Part shown: one piece after another, positions 25,831 through 37,795 of the stretch
How positions within the stretch are numbered: the first letter of the stretch is position 1
How the letters are laid out: each line of letters starts with the position of its first letter
Source: Pseudolabrys sp.
GTDB lineage: Bacteria; Pseudomonadota; Alphaproteobacteria; Rhizobiales; Xanthobacteraceae
Direction of reading: 5' to 3'
DNA length: 64,000 bases
Assembly (NCBI GenBank): GCA_022843325.1
Contig: JALHNV010000002.1
Span: forward strand, 1-64,000
Program-made: the position numbers and the translations under genes
Notes under the pieces: generated by a model
What the model was told of the DNA's origin: nothing
What the model saw: the letters and a program-made list of their open reading frames with translations, nothing else
Database searches by the model: none

Positions 25831-26907
25831 TTACTCCTTGTCCCAGTCACGCAGCGGCTTGGCGCCGCCGGCGCGCAGGCCGTCCATCATGGCGGTCAGA
25901 TAGGCGTTGCCCGGCAGGCCCGACTTCTCGGCCGCCGCGGCCCATTCTTTGGCCAGATTGGGCAACGACTTGGCCCAGGCGCGACGCTCGTCCTCGCTGA
26001 CCGGGATGATCTTGCCGCCGCCGGCCACGAACGCTGCGCGCGACTTGGCGCCGGTTTCCACGGCCAGCTTGGCGTGACGGTCGCGCAGTTCGATCGCCGT
26101 GTCCTTCAGCACCTTCTTCACCTCGTCGGGCAGCTTGGCCCAGGTGTTCTTGTTGACGGTGAGCGCCTTGTTCACGGCAGTACCGAAGCCGATGTCGACG
26201 AAGTACGGTGCAACCTCGAACAGCTTGAACGAAACCGCGCCTTCAATCCACATGATGCAACCGTCGGTGACGCCGGTTTTGATGTTGTTGAAGTAGTCGG
26301 CGAGGGCGCCGCGCACGCCGGCCGCGCCGGTCGGCTGCAGATAGCGCATGTTATCGCCGGCGGCGTTGATGCGCATGCCCTTCAGATCCGACGGCTTCTT
26401 GATCTCGCGCTTGGTGAACAGCTCGTAGCTGTCGATGGTCGAGTAGTTGGTAAGCAGGACCTGGTTCGCCTTGTCGAACTGTCCCTTGAATTCGGGAAAT
26501 TTCTCGGCGAGGTCGTCCATAACCTTGGACATCAGGCCGGGATCGGTACTGGTGAAAGGCATGTTGAACGGCAGAACGTTCATCGGCAGCCGATCCGAAT
26601 AGAACGGAACGGTGATGATGGCGATATCACCGAGACCTTGCTCCATGGCCGAGAGCACGCCGCCGGGCTTCGCGATCTGGCCGCTCCAGGCTTGCGTCCA
26701 GTTGATCTTGTATTTGCCGGCGGCGGCAAGTTTCTTGTCGACGGTGGGAATGTAGAATTCGACGAACTCCTTCACCCAGCTCGCGCGCGGCGGATAGCCG
26801 TCGATGGCGGTGAGGCTGATGGTCTGTTGCGCGCTGGCGGCAAACGGAAACGACGCGAGCGCGAGCGCCAGACCGAGACGTCGAAGCAAAGCATTGCACC
26901 CAATCAT
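25831..26907 (-). CDS. TRAP transporter substrate-binding protein (DctP type)
   Basis: 358 residues from the ATG at 26907, which has AAGGAG upstream and opens a signal peptide (LGLALALASFPFAASA). A longer frame to 27024 adds an implausible cytoplasmic segment. The mature protein has the DctP fold with GDIAIITVPFYSDRLPMN, the YELFTKREIKKPSDLKGMRI segment (conserved Arg near 175) and DGCIMWIEGAVSFK. It captures the substrate in the periplasm for the permeases encoded downstream. The gene is divergent from an alpha/beta hydrolase gene. Confidence 0.94.
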   Translation of the reverse strand: MIGCNALLRRLGLALALASFPFAASAQQTISLTAIDGYPPRASWVKEFVEFYIPTVDKKLAAAGKYKINWTQAWSGQIAKPGGVLSAMEQGLGDIAIITVPFYSDRLPMNVLPFNMPFTSTDPGLMSKVMDDLAEKFPEFKGQFDKANQVLLTNYSTIDSYELFTKREIKKPSDLKGMRINAAGDNMRYLQPTGAAGVRGALADYFNNIKTGVTDGCIMWIEGAVSFKLFEVAPYFVDIGFGTAVNKALTVNKNTWAKLPDEVKKVLKDTAIELRDRHAKLAVETGAKSRAAFVAGGGKIIPVSEDERRAWAKSLPNLAKEWAAAAEKSGLPGNAYLTAMMDGLRAGGAKPLRDWDKE

Positions 26908-27186
26908 GAAATTCTCCTTGAACCGTGTTTCCCCGGAGCCACTTTTTGTTTTTTGTCGGTGGCCGTGCGTCGCGTCACTGCACCAAACATTGCCTAGCAG
27001 GCCCATCTTGTTGTCTGCGCACAAGCTTAGTCAACCTCGCAGAGCGGTCACAATGTCTCAGGGAGGTCCACGATGCGGGCGTTTTTGGCGGAGCGGCTTC
27101 CGGTTCGGGACCGAGGATTCTATGGTAGCAGATGGGGCGGCCTGCTATTTCGCCATGACAATAGAAACAACCCTGCGGATTGTCCG

Positions 27187-28053
27187 ATGCCTTACGCCGT
27201 CACGCCCGACAAGGTGAAGCTCTACTACGAGGGGGCCGGCGAAGGCACGCCGATCCTGTTCGTGCATGAATTCGCTTCCGATCACCGCGGCTGGGAGCCG
27301 CAAGTGCGGGAACTGGGCAAGCGCCATCGTTGCATTGTCTATTCGGCGCGCGGCTATACGCCGTCCGATGTTCCGGCCGATCCCGAGGCCTACAGCTACA
27401 AACATGTCATGCGCGATTGTGTTGCGGTGCTCGACCATCTCGGCATCGAACGCGCGCACCTGATCGGCCTGTCGATGGGCGGCTACACGGCGCTGCAGGT
27501 GGCGCTCAATCATCCCGGACGGGTTCGCTCGCTGGTGCTGGCCGGCACGGGCTCCGGATCGGAGCGCGGCTTCACCGAAGAGTTTCACAAACAGGCGCGG
27601 GCACTGGGTGACACATTTGAACGGGAAGGCTCGGCCAAGGTCGCGGCAACCTACGGCATGGGACCGGGCCGCGTGCCGTTCCTGCTCAAGGACCCGCGCG
27701 GCTTCGCCGAATTTGCCCAGCGGCTGGCCGAGCACGATGCTCAAGGCTCGGCGCATACGTCGCGCGGCTTTCAGGGCGGGCGGCCGTCGCTCTTCGATTT
27801 CGAAAGCGAACTGGCGCGGGTGACGGCGCCGGCGCTGATCGTGGTCGGTGACGAGGACGACCGCTGCATCGAGTCGAGTCTGTTCCTGAAGCGCGCCATT
27901 CCCGCCTCGGGCCTCGTCATGATGGCCAAGACCGGCCATGCCGTGAACCTGGAAGAGCCGGACCTGTTCAACCAGGCGGTTGGCGACTTCATTGCACGCG
28001 TCGAGGCCGGCCGCTGGCTGGCCCGTGATCCGCGCACCAAGGCCACCCGGTAG
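27187..28053 (+). CDS. Alpha/beta hydrolase
   Basis: 288 residues from the ATG at 27187 (MPYAVTPDKVKLYYEGAGEG). The oxyanion-side segment LFVHEFASDHRGWE, the nucleophile elbow GLSMGGYT (Ser near 97), the acid VVGDEDDRCIE and the histidine KTGHAVNLEEP (about 260) give a complete catalytic triad. It could hydrolyse an ester, lactone or enol-lactone. It is divergent from the TRAP transporter with a 279-base gap (26908-27186), so it may act on the imported compound; that is inference. The frame is open back to 27073 but no domain sequence lies there. Confidence 0.9.
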   Translation: MPYAVTPDKVKLYYEGAGEGTPILFVHEFASDHRGWEPQVRELGKRHRCIVYSARGYTPSDVPADPEAYSYKHVMRDCVAVLDHLGIERAHLIGLSMGGYTALQVALNHPGRVRSLVLAGTGSGSERGFTEEFHKQARALGDTFEREGSAKVAATYGMGPGRVPFLLKDPRGFAEFAQRLAEHDAQGSAHTSRGFQGGRPSLFDFESELARVTAPALIVVGDEDDRCIESSLFLKRAIPASGLVMMAKTGHAVNLEEPDLFNQAVGDFIARVEAGRWLARDPRTKATR

Positions 28054-28122
28054 CCGCGGAACTTTGCGTCTGGTCGGCGATTAAAAAGGCAGAAGTTCCT
28101 GCGCCGCCTTGAGGAGACGCCG

Positions 28123-28299
28123 ATGCTGAAATGGGCCGTCGTGTTCCTGCTGATCGCCATCGTGGCCGGCCTGTTCGACTTCAGCGATGTGCAGGCGGTC
28201 TCCGCCACGATCGCTCAGTGGCTGTTCGGTATTTTCCTGGTGCTGTTTTTGGGCGCGCTGGCGATCGGCTTGTTCATCGGCAAAAAGCTGACCTCGTAG
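28123..28299 (+). CDS. DUF1328-family small membrane protein
   Basis: 58 residues (MLKWAVVFLLIAIVAGLFDF...), two hydrophobic helices (about 3-20 and 30-53) and a short lysine-containing tail. This is the DUF1328/YtjA pattern of small inner-membrane proteins, widespread in proteobacteria and often stress-induced. GAGGAG lies seven bases before the ATG. An imperfect EcfG-like site (GGAAC-N16-GATT) begins about 65 bases upstream, too weak to call. Confidence 0.85.
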   Translation: MLKWAVVFLLIAIVAGLFDFSDVQAVSATIAQWLFGIFLVLFLGALAIGLFIGKKLTS

Positions 28300-28432
28300 T
28301 CAACTATAACTCTTTTGGATCAAATACTTAACTGCAGTTTCGGCTGCGGAACAATTAACATGGCCTTATTGGTTAATTTTTTGCTAAAATTTTAACTATT
28401 GGTCCATCTTCATTGAACAAGGGAGCGTTGTC

Positions 28433-28960
28433 ATGCGTATCTCGACCCTGTTCGTTTGCGTGATTGCCGTGGCCGGTCTCGCCGTTTCTTCCGCCGCAAA
28501 AGCTGGCGATGACTACAGAGACAGCGCCTTAAGCGCCGGTTACAGTGGCGGTCACTATCGTACCGGTTACGCCAGCAGGCACGCCGGAAGCGGCTACAGC
28601 CGCGGCACCGTCTCTTACTCGACCAGTTGCTGCTACCAGAAAGTGGTGCGCCACTATTCGACGACGCGCTATGTGCGCGTCGATGTGAACCGGCACAACG
28701 AGCATCGCTATCACCGGCCGGTCTACCGGTCGGCCTATCATGCGCCGCCGCGGCGCCGGTATGTGCATGCCAACTATTATGCGCCGCCCCGCTACGATCA
28801 TTATCAGGCACCGTCGCGCTATGTCAGCTACGGCCGCTACGGCTACGGTGGCGGTTATGCGGCGCGCGTGAGCTACGGCCCGGAATGCACTACGCGGCGT
28901 GTGCGCGTCTATGACGGCTATGGCGGCTGGGTGTGGGTGGCGCGGCGCATCTGCAACTAG
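28433..28960 (+). CDS. Secreted Tyr/Arg/His-rich protein of unknown function
   Basis: 175 residues with a clear signal peptide (about 1-24, LFVCVIAVAGLAVSSAAKA) and a mature part very rich in Tyr, Arg, His and Gly (RYHRPVYRSAYHAPPRRRYV). Four cysteines remain: a CC pair near 62-63, one in PECTTRR and one near the C-terminus. Proteins of this type are frequent in Bradyrhizobium relatives and have no known role. GGGAG precedes the ATG. The upstream gap (28300-28432) is strikingly AT-rich compared with its surroundings and probably holds the promoter. Confidence 0.82.
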   Translation: MRISTLFVCVIAVAGLAVSSAAKAGDDYRDSALSAGYSGGHYRTGYASRHAGSGYSRGTVSYSTSCCYQKVVRHYSTTRYVRVDVNRHNEHRYHRPVYRSAYHAPPRRRYVHANYYAPPRYDHYQAPSRYVSYGRYGYGGGYAARVSYGPECTTRRVRVYDGYGGWVWVARRICN

Positions 28961-28993
28961 GCGTGGCGGCCAGGCATTTGCCAAAACAACTGC

Positions 28994-29014
28994 GGCCGGG
29001 CTTGCGGCCCGGCC
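28994..29014. terminator. Hairpin between convergent genes (possible terminator)
   Basis: Perfect stem GGCCGGG / CCCGGCC with a seven-base loop lies between the secreted-protein stop (28960) and the gyrB stop (29021). There is no T-run on either side, so termination is only probable. Confidence 0.4.
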
Positions 29015-29020
29015 ATCACG

Positions 29021-31591
<2,571 letters not shown>

Positions 31592-31664
31592 TCAAATCAG
31601 CCCTGTTTTGAGGTCTATGCCGGGCTGCCTGGCCCGCGAAAGCGGCCGCCATATAAGCGGCTCG

Positions 31665-31856
31665 CTAACCCAGTTTGTGCGCCTGCAACTCCGCGCCACG
31701 CAGGTGGCGGAACGCCGGCTCGTAGTCCGGAATCGGTTGGCTGAAGGCATTCAGCGCTGCCGACAGAATTTCCACGCGATCAAGATCGACGCGCATGCTG
31801 TCGAGCGCTTGATGCAATTCGCGTCGCACGCGATCGATGGCTTGCTCGCTTCTCAT
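31665..31856 (-). CDS. Small conserved helical protein
   Basis: 63 residues from the ATG at 31856 (MRSEQAIDRVRRELHQALDSMRVDLDRVEILSAALNAFS...). It is charged and predicted helical in the first 45 residues, then has PIPDYEPAFRHL. No signal peptide or membrane helix. It looks like a small protein conserved in Bradyrhizobium relatives, but I have no function for it. GTGAG lies upstream of the ATG. The competing plus-strand frame over the same region has no family features. Confidence 0.6.
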   Translation of the reverse strand: MRSEQAIDRVRRELHQALDSMRVDLDRVEILSAALNAFSQPIPDYEPAFRHLRGAELQAHKLG

Positions 31857-32012
31857 GGCATTACTCACTTTCGTTGCGCCAGGTTCACCGCGGCGTTGCC
31901 GCACGTGATGTTAAGAGCAGGCGGAAGGTATGGTTCCTGACCCGGCTAGTTTCAACTTGTTGCTATTAATGGAACGTCTCTGAAACGCTAATGACGCGTG
32001 AATCAGGGAACT

Positions 32013-33155
32013 TTATGCCGGTTCCACGTTACTGCCCCGCACCAGCAGCACCTGCGCGCGCCCGACGATGTCACCGAACGCGGCCGGGTCCGCGCCCGTC
32101 ATCCACACCTGGGCGCCCAGTGCGGTGAGAGCGTCGTACAGCGCTGCGCGCCGTGCCGGGTCGAGATGCGCCACCACCTCGTCCAGCAGCAGCAGCGGGG
32201 CAAAGCCGGTCATGTCCTTGATCAGTCCGGCATGGGCCAGCACCAGCCGGATCAGCAGCGCCTTCTGTTCGCCGGTCGATGCTTCCGCCGCCGGAATGCC
32301 TTTTCCGGCATGGGTCACCACCAGGTCGGACCGATGCGGTCCGTCGAGGGTGCGCCCGGCGGCGGCATCGCGGCCGCGGCTCTCCTTCAGCAGCGCGCGG
32401 TAGCGGTCCTCGATCTCCAGTGCCGGATGCGCCGGCAGCATTTTCTCCATCCAGCCGTCGAGCGCGATCTCGGCGACCGGAAACTCCGGCGCCACGCCGC
32501 GCGCGGCGCCGAGCGCCGCGGACAGGCGATTGACGGTCTCGGCGCGCGCCGCAGCCACCGCGACCGCTACTTCCGCCGTCTCGTGTTCGATGGCGTCGAG
32601 CCAGTGCGGGTCGCTGTTCGGGGTCTCCAGAAGGCGGTTGCGGGACCGTAGCGAACGCTCCAGCGCCGAGACGCGGCTGGCGTGCTGGGCATCGACCGCC
32701 AGCACCAGCCGGTCCAGGAACCGGCGCCGCTCGGCGGCCGGGCCGTTAAACAGCGGGTCCATGGCCGGCGTCAGCCAGACCACGCGCAGATGATCGGCGA
32801 AGGCGGTGGCGGAGGACACCGCTTCGCGGTCGATGCGGCAGCGGCGGGCCGAGGCCTGCTCCTCGCCGACCGGCGGGTCAATGCCGGTGCCGAGCGTGGC
32901 GAGGCCCAGCATGCCCTCGATTTCCGCCGATACCGCCCAGCCGCCATCGCCTTCAGTAAAGGCCAGCTCGTCCATGGTGGCGCGGTGCAGGCCGCGGCCG
33001 GGCGCCAGCAGCGAGATCGCCTCGATCAGATTGGTCTTGCCGGCGCCGTTGGCGCCGGTCAGCACCACCGGTCCGGCGCGGTCGAGCCTCACCTGCGCGG
33101 CGTGATAGCTGCGAAAATTGTTTACGCTCAGGCGGCGGATGAAGGCGGCGGTCAT
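32013..33155 (-). CDS. recF: DNA replication and repair protein RecF
   Basis: 380 residues from the ATG at 33155 (MTAAFIRRLSVNNFRSYHAAQVRL). SMC-like ATPase that helps load RecA at gaps. Walker A is GANGAGKTNLIEAI (about 37-50), the signature region STGEQKALLIRLVLAHA lies near 290, and Walker B is LLLLDEVVAHLD (about 317-328). A frame extending to 33203 would translate a REP-like half-repeat and is rejected. dnaN, its frequent neighbour, is not in the window. Confidence 0.96.
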   Translation of the reverse strand: MTAAFIRRLSVNNFRSYHAAQVRLDRAGPVVLTGANGAGKTNLIEAISLLAPGRGLHRATMDELAFTEGDGGWAVSAEIEGMLGLATLGTGIDPPVGEEQASARRCRIDREAVSSATAFADHLRVVWLTPAMDPLFNGPAAERRRFLDRLVLAVDAQHASRVSALERSLRSRNRLLETPNSDPHWLDAIEHETAEVAVAVAAARAETVNRLSAALGAARGVAPEFPVAEIALDGWMEKMLPAHPALEIEDRYRALLKESRGRDAAAGRTLDGPHRSDLVVTHAGKGIPAAEASTGEQKALLIRLVLAHAGLIKDMTGFAPLLLLDEVVAHLDPARRAALYDALTALGAQVWMTGADPAAFGDIVGRAQVLLVRGSNVEPA

Positions 33156-33172
33156 GGCGCTGCGTTTGTAGT

Positions 33173-33204
33173 CGTCATGGTCCGGCTTGTCCCGGCCAGC
33201 CACG
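33173..33204. repeat. Degenerate REP half-copy upstream of recF
   Basis: 32 bases match one arm of the palindrome at 5844-5938 with three mismatches (CGTCATGG...CAGCCACG). No facing second arm is evident, so it looks like a decayed copy. It lies between the recF start and the GNAT gene. Confidence 0.6.
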
Positions 33205-33290
33205 TCTGGCCTTGCGCCTGCGCGCCGATTTCGCGCAAAAACCGCCCCTCGCAGGGACGGATGGGCAAGCGGCCAGCAATAGATGAAGGG

Positions 33291-33803
33291 TCAGCTCGGC
33301 TGCCAGGCGTAGGCGACCTTGTCGAGCGTCTTGGCGCCAAAGCGCTCCGACGAGCGGGCGACGGCGCGGCCACCGAGTGCGCGATAGAATTCCATCGCCG
33401 GCTCGTTGTCCGACAGCGCCCACACCACCATGCTCTTCAGGCCGGTCTGCTGCAGGTCCTTGCGCGCCGCCGTGAACAGGCGGCGGCCAAAACCGAGACC
33501 CTGGAATTCGGGCCGCAGGTAGAGCTCGTAGACCTCGCCGTCATAGAACAGGCTGCGGGCGCGGTTGCGGCCGTAATTGGCGTAGCCGGCAATGCGGTCG
33601 CCGAACTGCAGGATGGTGATGCGGCTGCCTTTGCGGATGGCCGAATCCCACCAGTCCGGTCCGCGCCGGTTGATCAGCTTGTCGAGTTCGTTGCCGGGGA
33701 TGATGCCCTGATAGGCCGTGCGCCACGCTTCGTCGTGGGTGGCGGCGACATCACCCGCGTCGGACGTCTTGGCGCGGCGAATCTCGATAAGGGTCGTGCT
33801 CAT
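33291..33803 (-). CDS. GNAT-family N-acetyltransferase
   Basis: 170 residues. The GNAT fold is visible from IEIRRAKTSDAGDVAATHDEAWRTAYQG, with the acetyl-CoA binding loop PEFQGLGFGRRLFTAARKDL (about 98-117) and a late FYRALGG motif (about 138-144). Substrate unknown; the start resembles acetyltransferases annotated as acting on small amines or peptides. It lies 135 bases upstream of recF in the same direction and 240 bases from typA. Confidence 0.9.
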   Translation of the reverse strand: MSTTLIEIRRAKTSDAGDVAATHDEAWRTAYQGIIPGNELDKLINRRGPDWWDSAIRKGSRITILQFGDRIAGYANYGRNRARSLFYDGEVYELYLRPEFQGLGFGRRLFTAARKDLQQTGLKSMVVWALSDNEPAMEFYRALGGRAVARSSERFGAKTLDKVAYAWQPS

Positions 33804-33977
33804 TGACGAATAGAAGCAATGAACCCGGTGGCCTTCAAGCCCTATCGTTAACGATCGGTAAACGGTGTGGATTACTGGCCACAGGGCGTCCGAAAATGGG
33901 GCACCTTGCCGGAATTAGATGCGGTCGCTGTGTGGCCCATGAGCAGAGGGCGTGTTCGCTGCCGCGCGGTAGAAGCA

Positions 33978-34008
33978 AAGCGCCGGCTGCCTCAGGCAGC
34001 CGGCGCTT
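33978..34008 (-). terminator. Intrinsic terminator of typA
   Basis: A long perfect hairpin, AAGCGCCGGCTGCC / GGCAGCCGGCGCTT with a TCA loop, begins 35 bases after the typA stop on the minus strand. The stem ends in TT followed by TGCTTC, a short T-rich tail. The rest of the 240-base gap (33804-34043) shows no gene. Confidence 0.7.
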
Positions 34009-34043
34009 GATCCGGTTGGAAACGTCCGGCGTTTGCCGCAGGC

Positions 34044-35876
34044 TCAAGCCACTTCGGTGGCGGCGGCGCGGGCGCGATCGTCGCGCTTGCGGTCGTTCTC
34101 GTCGAGCAGCTTCTTGCGCAGGCGGATCGACGCCGGCGTCACCTCGACCAGCTCGTCGTCCTGGATATAGGCCAGCGCCTTTTCCAGCGTCATCCGGATC
34201 GGCGGCGTCAGGCGGACGGCTTCGTCCTTCTGCGTGGTGCGGATGTTGGTGAGCTGCTTGCCCTTGAGGACGTTGATGACGAGGTCGTTCTCGCGGGTGT
34301 GCTCGCCGACGATCATGCCGTTATAGACCTTCCAGCCCGGCTCGATCATCATCGGGCCGCGGTCTTCCAGATTCCACAGCGCGTAGGCGACCGCCTCGCC
34401 CTTTTCGTTCGAGATCAGGACGCCGTTGCGGCGGCCCTGGATCGGGCCCTTGTGCGGGGCGTAGGCGTGGAACAGCCGGTTCATGATGGCGGTGCCGCGC
34501 GTGTCGGTGAGCAGTTCGCCCTGGTAGCCGATCAGGCCGCGGGTCGGCGCGTAGAACACCATGCGCACGCGTCCGCCGCCGGACGGGCGCAGTTCGATCA
34601 TCTCGCCCTTGCGCTCGGACATCTTCTGCACGACGACGCCGGAATGCTGCTCGTCGACGTCGATCACGACCTCTTCGATCGGCTCTTCCAGTTCGCCCCG
34701 CTCGTTGTTGCGCAGCAGCACCTTGGGCCGCGACACCGACAGTTCGAAGCCTTCGCGGCGCATGGTCTCGATCAGGATGCCGAGCTGCAATTCGCCGCGG
34801 CCGGACACTTCCATCGCATCCTTGTCGTCGCTCTCGCGCACGCGCAGCGCCACGTTGCCTTCGGCTTCGCGGAGCAGGCGGTCGCGGATCATGCGGCCGG
34901 TGACCTTGGTGCCTTCGGTGCCGGCGAGCGGCGAGTCGTTGACGCGGAAGGTCATCGACAGCGTCGGCGGATCGATCGGCTGCGCCTGGATCGGGGTGTC
35001 GATCGACGGGTCGCAAATGGTATGCGCCACGGTGGCATTGGGCAGGCCGGCCAGCGCGACGATGTCGCCGGCTTCGGCTTCATCCAGCGGCACGCGCTCA
35101 AGGCCGCGGAACGCCATGACCTTGGTGATGCGGCCGGTTTCGATCACCTTGCCTTCACGGTCGAGCACCTTGACGTTCTGGTTCGGCTTGACCGAACCCG
35201 ACGAGATGCGGCCGGTGATCATGCGGCCGAGGTAGTTGTTGGCTTCGATGATGGTGCCGAGCATGCGGAACGGACCGTCTTCGACGGTCGGCGCCTTGAC
35301 GTGGCGGAGCACCAGGTCGAACAGCGGCTGCATGCCGTCTTCGTGCGAGCCTTCGAGCGACGTCGCCATGTAGCCGAGCTTGGCGGAGCCGTAGAGGATC
35401 GGGAAGTCGAGCTGCTCGTCGGTGGCGTCGAGCGCTGCGAACAGGTCGAACACTTCGTTGATGACTTCAACCGGGCGGGCGTCGGGACGGTCGACTTTGT
35501 TGATGACGACGATGGGCTTGAGGCCCATCTTCAGCGCCTTGGAGACCACGAACTTGGTCTGCGGCAGCGGGCCCTCGGCGGCGTCGACCAGCACCAGCGC
35601 GCCGTCGACCATGTTCAGGATGCGCTCGACCTCGCCGCCGAAGTCGGCATGGCCCGGCGTATCGACGATGTTGATGCGCGTGCCCTTCCATTCGACCGAC
35701 GCGGCCTTGGCCAGAATGGTGATGCCGCGCTCGCGCTCGAGATCGTTGGAGTCCATCGCGCGTTCGACCTGGCGCTCATTGGCGCGGTACACGCCGGACT
35801 GCTGCAGCAGACGATCGACCAGAGTGGTTTTGCCATGATCGACGTGCGCGATGATGGCGATGTTGCGCATATCCAT
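34044..35876 (-). CDS. typA: Translational GTPase TypA/BipA
   Basis: 610 residues; ribosome-binding GTPase of the EF-G family, involved in 50S assembly and stress or cold growth. GTPase motifs are [15 protein letters not shown] (about 10-24), [19 protein letters not shown] (about 71-82) and [10 protein letters not shown] (about 126-135). EF-G-like domains follow and the C-terminus carries the TypA-specific domain. Length is normal. It forms a single-gene unit between two terminator hairpins. Confidence 0.97.
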   Translation of the reverse strand: MDMRNIAIIAHVDHGKTTLVDRLLQQSGVYRANERQVERAMDSNDLERERGITILAKAASVEWKGTRINIVDTPGHADFGGEVERILNMVDGALVLVDAAEGPLPQTKFVVSKALKMGLKPIVVINKVDRPDARPVEVINEVFDLFAALDATDEQLDFPILYGSAKLGYMATSLEGSHEDGMQPLFDLVLRHVKAPTVEDGPFRMLGTIIEANNYLGRMITGRISSGSVKPNQNVKVLDREGKVIETGRITKVMAFRGLERVPLDEAEAGDIVALAGLPNATVAHTICDPSIDTPIQAQPIDPPTLSMTFRVNDSPLAGTEGTKVTGRMIRDRLLREAEGNVALRVRESDDKDAMEVSGRGELQLGILIETMRREGFELSVSRPKVLLRNNERGELEEPIEEVVIDVDEQHSGVVVQKMSERKGEMIELRPSGGGRVRMVFYAPTRGLIGYQGELLTDTRGTAIMNRLFHAYAPHKGPIQGRRNGVLISNEKGEAVAYALWNLEDRGPMMIEPGWKVYNGMIVGEHTRENDLVINVLKGKQLTNIRTTQKDEAVRLTPPIRMTLEKALAYIQDDELVEVTPASIRLRKKLLDENDRKRDDRARAAATEVA

Positions 35877-35934
35877 AGTTCAGTTTCCAAAAACGAAAGC
35901 GGGGGTCCGCATAGGGCTTCCGAACGAAACCCGT

Positions 35935-35972
35935 TTCCAAAAAACGACAGGATTGCCGGAGGGCAATCCTGT
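35935..35972 (-). terminator. Intrinsic terminator of the M50 protease gene
   Basis: Stem ACAGGATTGCC / GGCAATCCTGT (35947-35957 and 35962-35972) with a four-base loop is followed on the minus strand by GTTTTTTGG. It lies 115 bases after the protease stop and before typA, so it separates the two transcripts. Confidence 0.75.
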
Positions 35973-36087
35973 GGGACCCGCGACGCGTCGCTATTGCGGC
36001 GCAATATAGTCACGAAGCGGCTGGAAGCAACCGGCTAAATGCCGTCTGGTTAAGCTTTGAGCGGCCCAAATCGGCCATTTCGCGCCG

Positions 36088-37206
36088 TTAGACCCCCGCC
36101 GGGCGGCCCCAGGGGCCCCGGCGGCCGGTTCCGGGCAGCGCGTCCTGCAGCATCATCATTTCGGAGATGGTTTCCGAGGTCACCAGCCCGACCAGTCTAC
36201 CGGCCGCATCGGTCACGCCAATGGCGGGCGCCTGCTTGTCCTGCAGCAGCTTGAAGGCATCCTCCAGGCATTTGCGGTGGCCGATCACCGGCATCTCCAC
36301 GGGAGTGGCGTCGGCGACGCGGGCGTCGGGCCCAATCGTCCGGATGGCGCGGATGATGTCGCCGCGGCCGAGCACGCCGACAGGTTTTCCGGCGCCATCG
36401 ACCACCGGGAATTCGCCCTGGCTTGTCGCGAGCAAGGTCTGCACCGCCTCGTCGACATGCGCCTCGGGGCTGAGCGTGGCGAACTGCGTCATCATCGCGT
36501 GGCTGACCGGCACGCCGCGCGACACCGCGCGCAGCGACACCATGTGCGCCTCCGACGAGGCGGCGAGATAGACGAAGATGGCGATGAAGATCAGGATCGG
36601 ATTGTACAGCAGCCCGATGAAGCCAAGTGCGAAGGCGGTGAACTGGCCGATCGCGGCGGCGATGCCGGTGGCGCGCACATAGCCCATGCGCGTCGCCAGC
36701 AGCGCGCGCAGCACCCGGCCGCCATCCATCGGAAAGGCCGGGATCATGTTGAACAACGCCAGAAAGAGATTCACCGCGGCCAGCCGGTCGACCAGCGAGA
36801 TCTGTCCGTTCTCGACCGCGGCGGCGGCGCCCGATTGCAGCGACGCGCCGGCGAACAGCATCAGCAGCAGCGCGATGGCGACGTTGACCAGCGGCCCGGC
36901 GATGGCGATCAGAAACTCCTGACCCGGCTCCTCCGGAATACGCTCGAGTTGCGCCACCCCGCCGATCGGCAACAACGTGACGTAAGGCGTCGCCACGCCG
37001 AAATAACGGGCGGTGAAGATGTGGCCGAACTCGTGCAGCAGGACGCAGCCAAACAGCAGTACGAGGAAAAGGGTGCTGGACCAGGCGGCACCGGCGCCGC
37101 CGCTGGCGTAGCTTGCGGCGAAGATCCAGGCCAGAAACAGCAGGAACGTCAGGTGGATGCGCACCACCGTGCCGGCGACCGTGCCGATACTCAATGACCA
37201 GGACAT
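36088..37206 (-). CDS. M50-family site-2-type protease with CBS domains
   Basis: 372 residues. About six membrane helices lie in residues 1-225, with the metalloprotease motif LLHEFGHIF (HExxH, about 58-62) in the second helix region and the second motif FPMDGGRVLRALLA (about 158-171, NPxDG-like). Two CBS domains follow (about 240-365, MMTQFATLSPEAHVDEAVQTL and VIGHRKCLEDAFKLLQDKQ), which may sense adenine nucleotides. It probably cleaves membrane substrates, but none is indicated nearby. The gene is divergent from phhB. Confidence 0.93.
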   Translation of the reverse strand: MSWSLSIGTVAGTVVRIHLTFLLFLAWIFAASYASGGAGAAWSSTLFLVLLFGCVLLHEFGHIFTARYFGVATPYVTLLPIGGVAQLERIPEEPGQEFLIAIAGPLVNVAIALLLMLFAGASLQSGAAAAVENGQISLVDRLAAVNLFLALFNMIPAFPMDGGRVLRALLATRMGYVRATGIAAAIGQFTAFALGFIGLLYNPILIFIAIFVYLAASSEAHMVSLRAVSRGVPVSHAMMTQFATLSPEAHVDEAVQTLLATSQGEFPVVDGAGKPVGVLGRGDIIRAIRTIGPDARVADATPVEMPVIGHRKCLEDAFKLLQDKQAPAIGVTDAAGRLVGLVTSETISEMMMLQDALPGTGRRGPWGRPAGV

Positions 37207-37298
37207 GAAAATCCTCGATATGCTGTGTTGCAGGAGAAACGTAATACCGGCGCGGACCCATTGCGAGGGTCCTGCGTTGGCCCACGGAGGTTATTGTC

Positions 37299-37589
37299 AT
37301 GGCTCAAAAACTCGATGTGCCGGCGCGCAACGCCGCGCTCGGCAAACTAAACGGATGGACCGAGGTTTCCGGCCGCGATGCCATCACGCGCAAATTCACG
37401 TTCAAGAATTTCAATGAAGCCTTCGGCTTCATGACGCGCGCGGCGCTGGTCGCCGAAAAAATGGATCATCACCCGGAGTGGTTCAACGTCTACAAGACGG
37501 TCGAGGTGACGCTGTCGACCCACGACGCCGGCGGCGTGACGGAGCTGGATATCAAACTCGCCGAGGCGATGGACAAGATCGCGGGGTGA
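37299..37589 (+). CDS. phhB: 4a-hydroxytetrahydrobiopterin dehydratase
   Basis: 96 residues; pterin-4a-carbinolamine dehydratase that recycles the pterin cofactor of aromatic amino acid hydroxylases. The fold is recognisable from [17 protein letters not shown] and the active-site [32 protein letters not shown] (His pair near 57-58). GGAGG lies eight bases before the ATG. No phenylalanine hydroxylase gene is in the window. Downstream is the long structured non-coding stretch. Confidence 0.94.
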   Translation: MAQKLDVPARNAALGKLNGWTEVSGRDAITRKFTFKNFNEAFGFMTRAALVAEKMDHHPEWFNVYKTVEVTLSTHDAGGVTELDIKLAEAMDKIAG

Positions 37590-37629
37590 ACACGCGACGC
37601 AGCATATTTGTCACGCGCCGCAACGTAGT

Positions 37630-37712
37630 CCGCTCATGCCCGCGGACGCGGGCATCCAGTCTTTGCCGCGGCGCCAGAAGCACTGGGTCCCCGCTTCCGC
37701 GGGGACGAGCGG
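37630..37712. repeat. REP-like palindrome after phhB
   Basis: Outer arms CCGCTC (37630-37635) and GAGCGG (37707-37712) enclose two hairpins: CATGCCCGCGGACGCGGGCAT and GTCCCCGCTTCCGCGGGGAC. The same family (CCGCTCAT... ATCCAG ... CCCCGCTTCCGCGGGG ... GAGCGG) occurs at 53900-53997. Confidence 0.75.
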
Positions 37713-37733
37713 GGTGAATGAGCCGATTCGGTT

Positions 37734-37766
37734 TTCAAACAGCCAAGACTAATTCAAACAGCCAAG
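37734..37766. repeat. Short direct repeat at the edge of the structured stretch
   Basis: TTCAAACAGCCAAG occurs at 37734-37747 and again at 37753-37766, a 19-base period. It marks the left boundary of the structured non-coding region; meaning unknown. Confidence 0.5.
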
Positions 37767-37795
37767 CGCCGCGCGCGGCGGGCCTGCCCGCTTCG

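Noticed and set aside
28062..28090. GGAAC-N16-GATT before the DUF1328 gene as an EcfG promoter.
   Set aside because: Only two of four -10 bases agree. The family is often stress-induced, so it may deserve a quantitative scan, but the match is too weak.
33156..33203. N-terminal extension of recF to 33203.
   Set aside because: The extra residues translate a REP-like half-repeat, and the conserved RecF sequence starts at the ATG at 33155.
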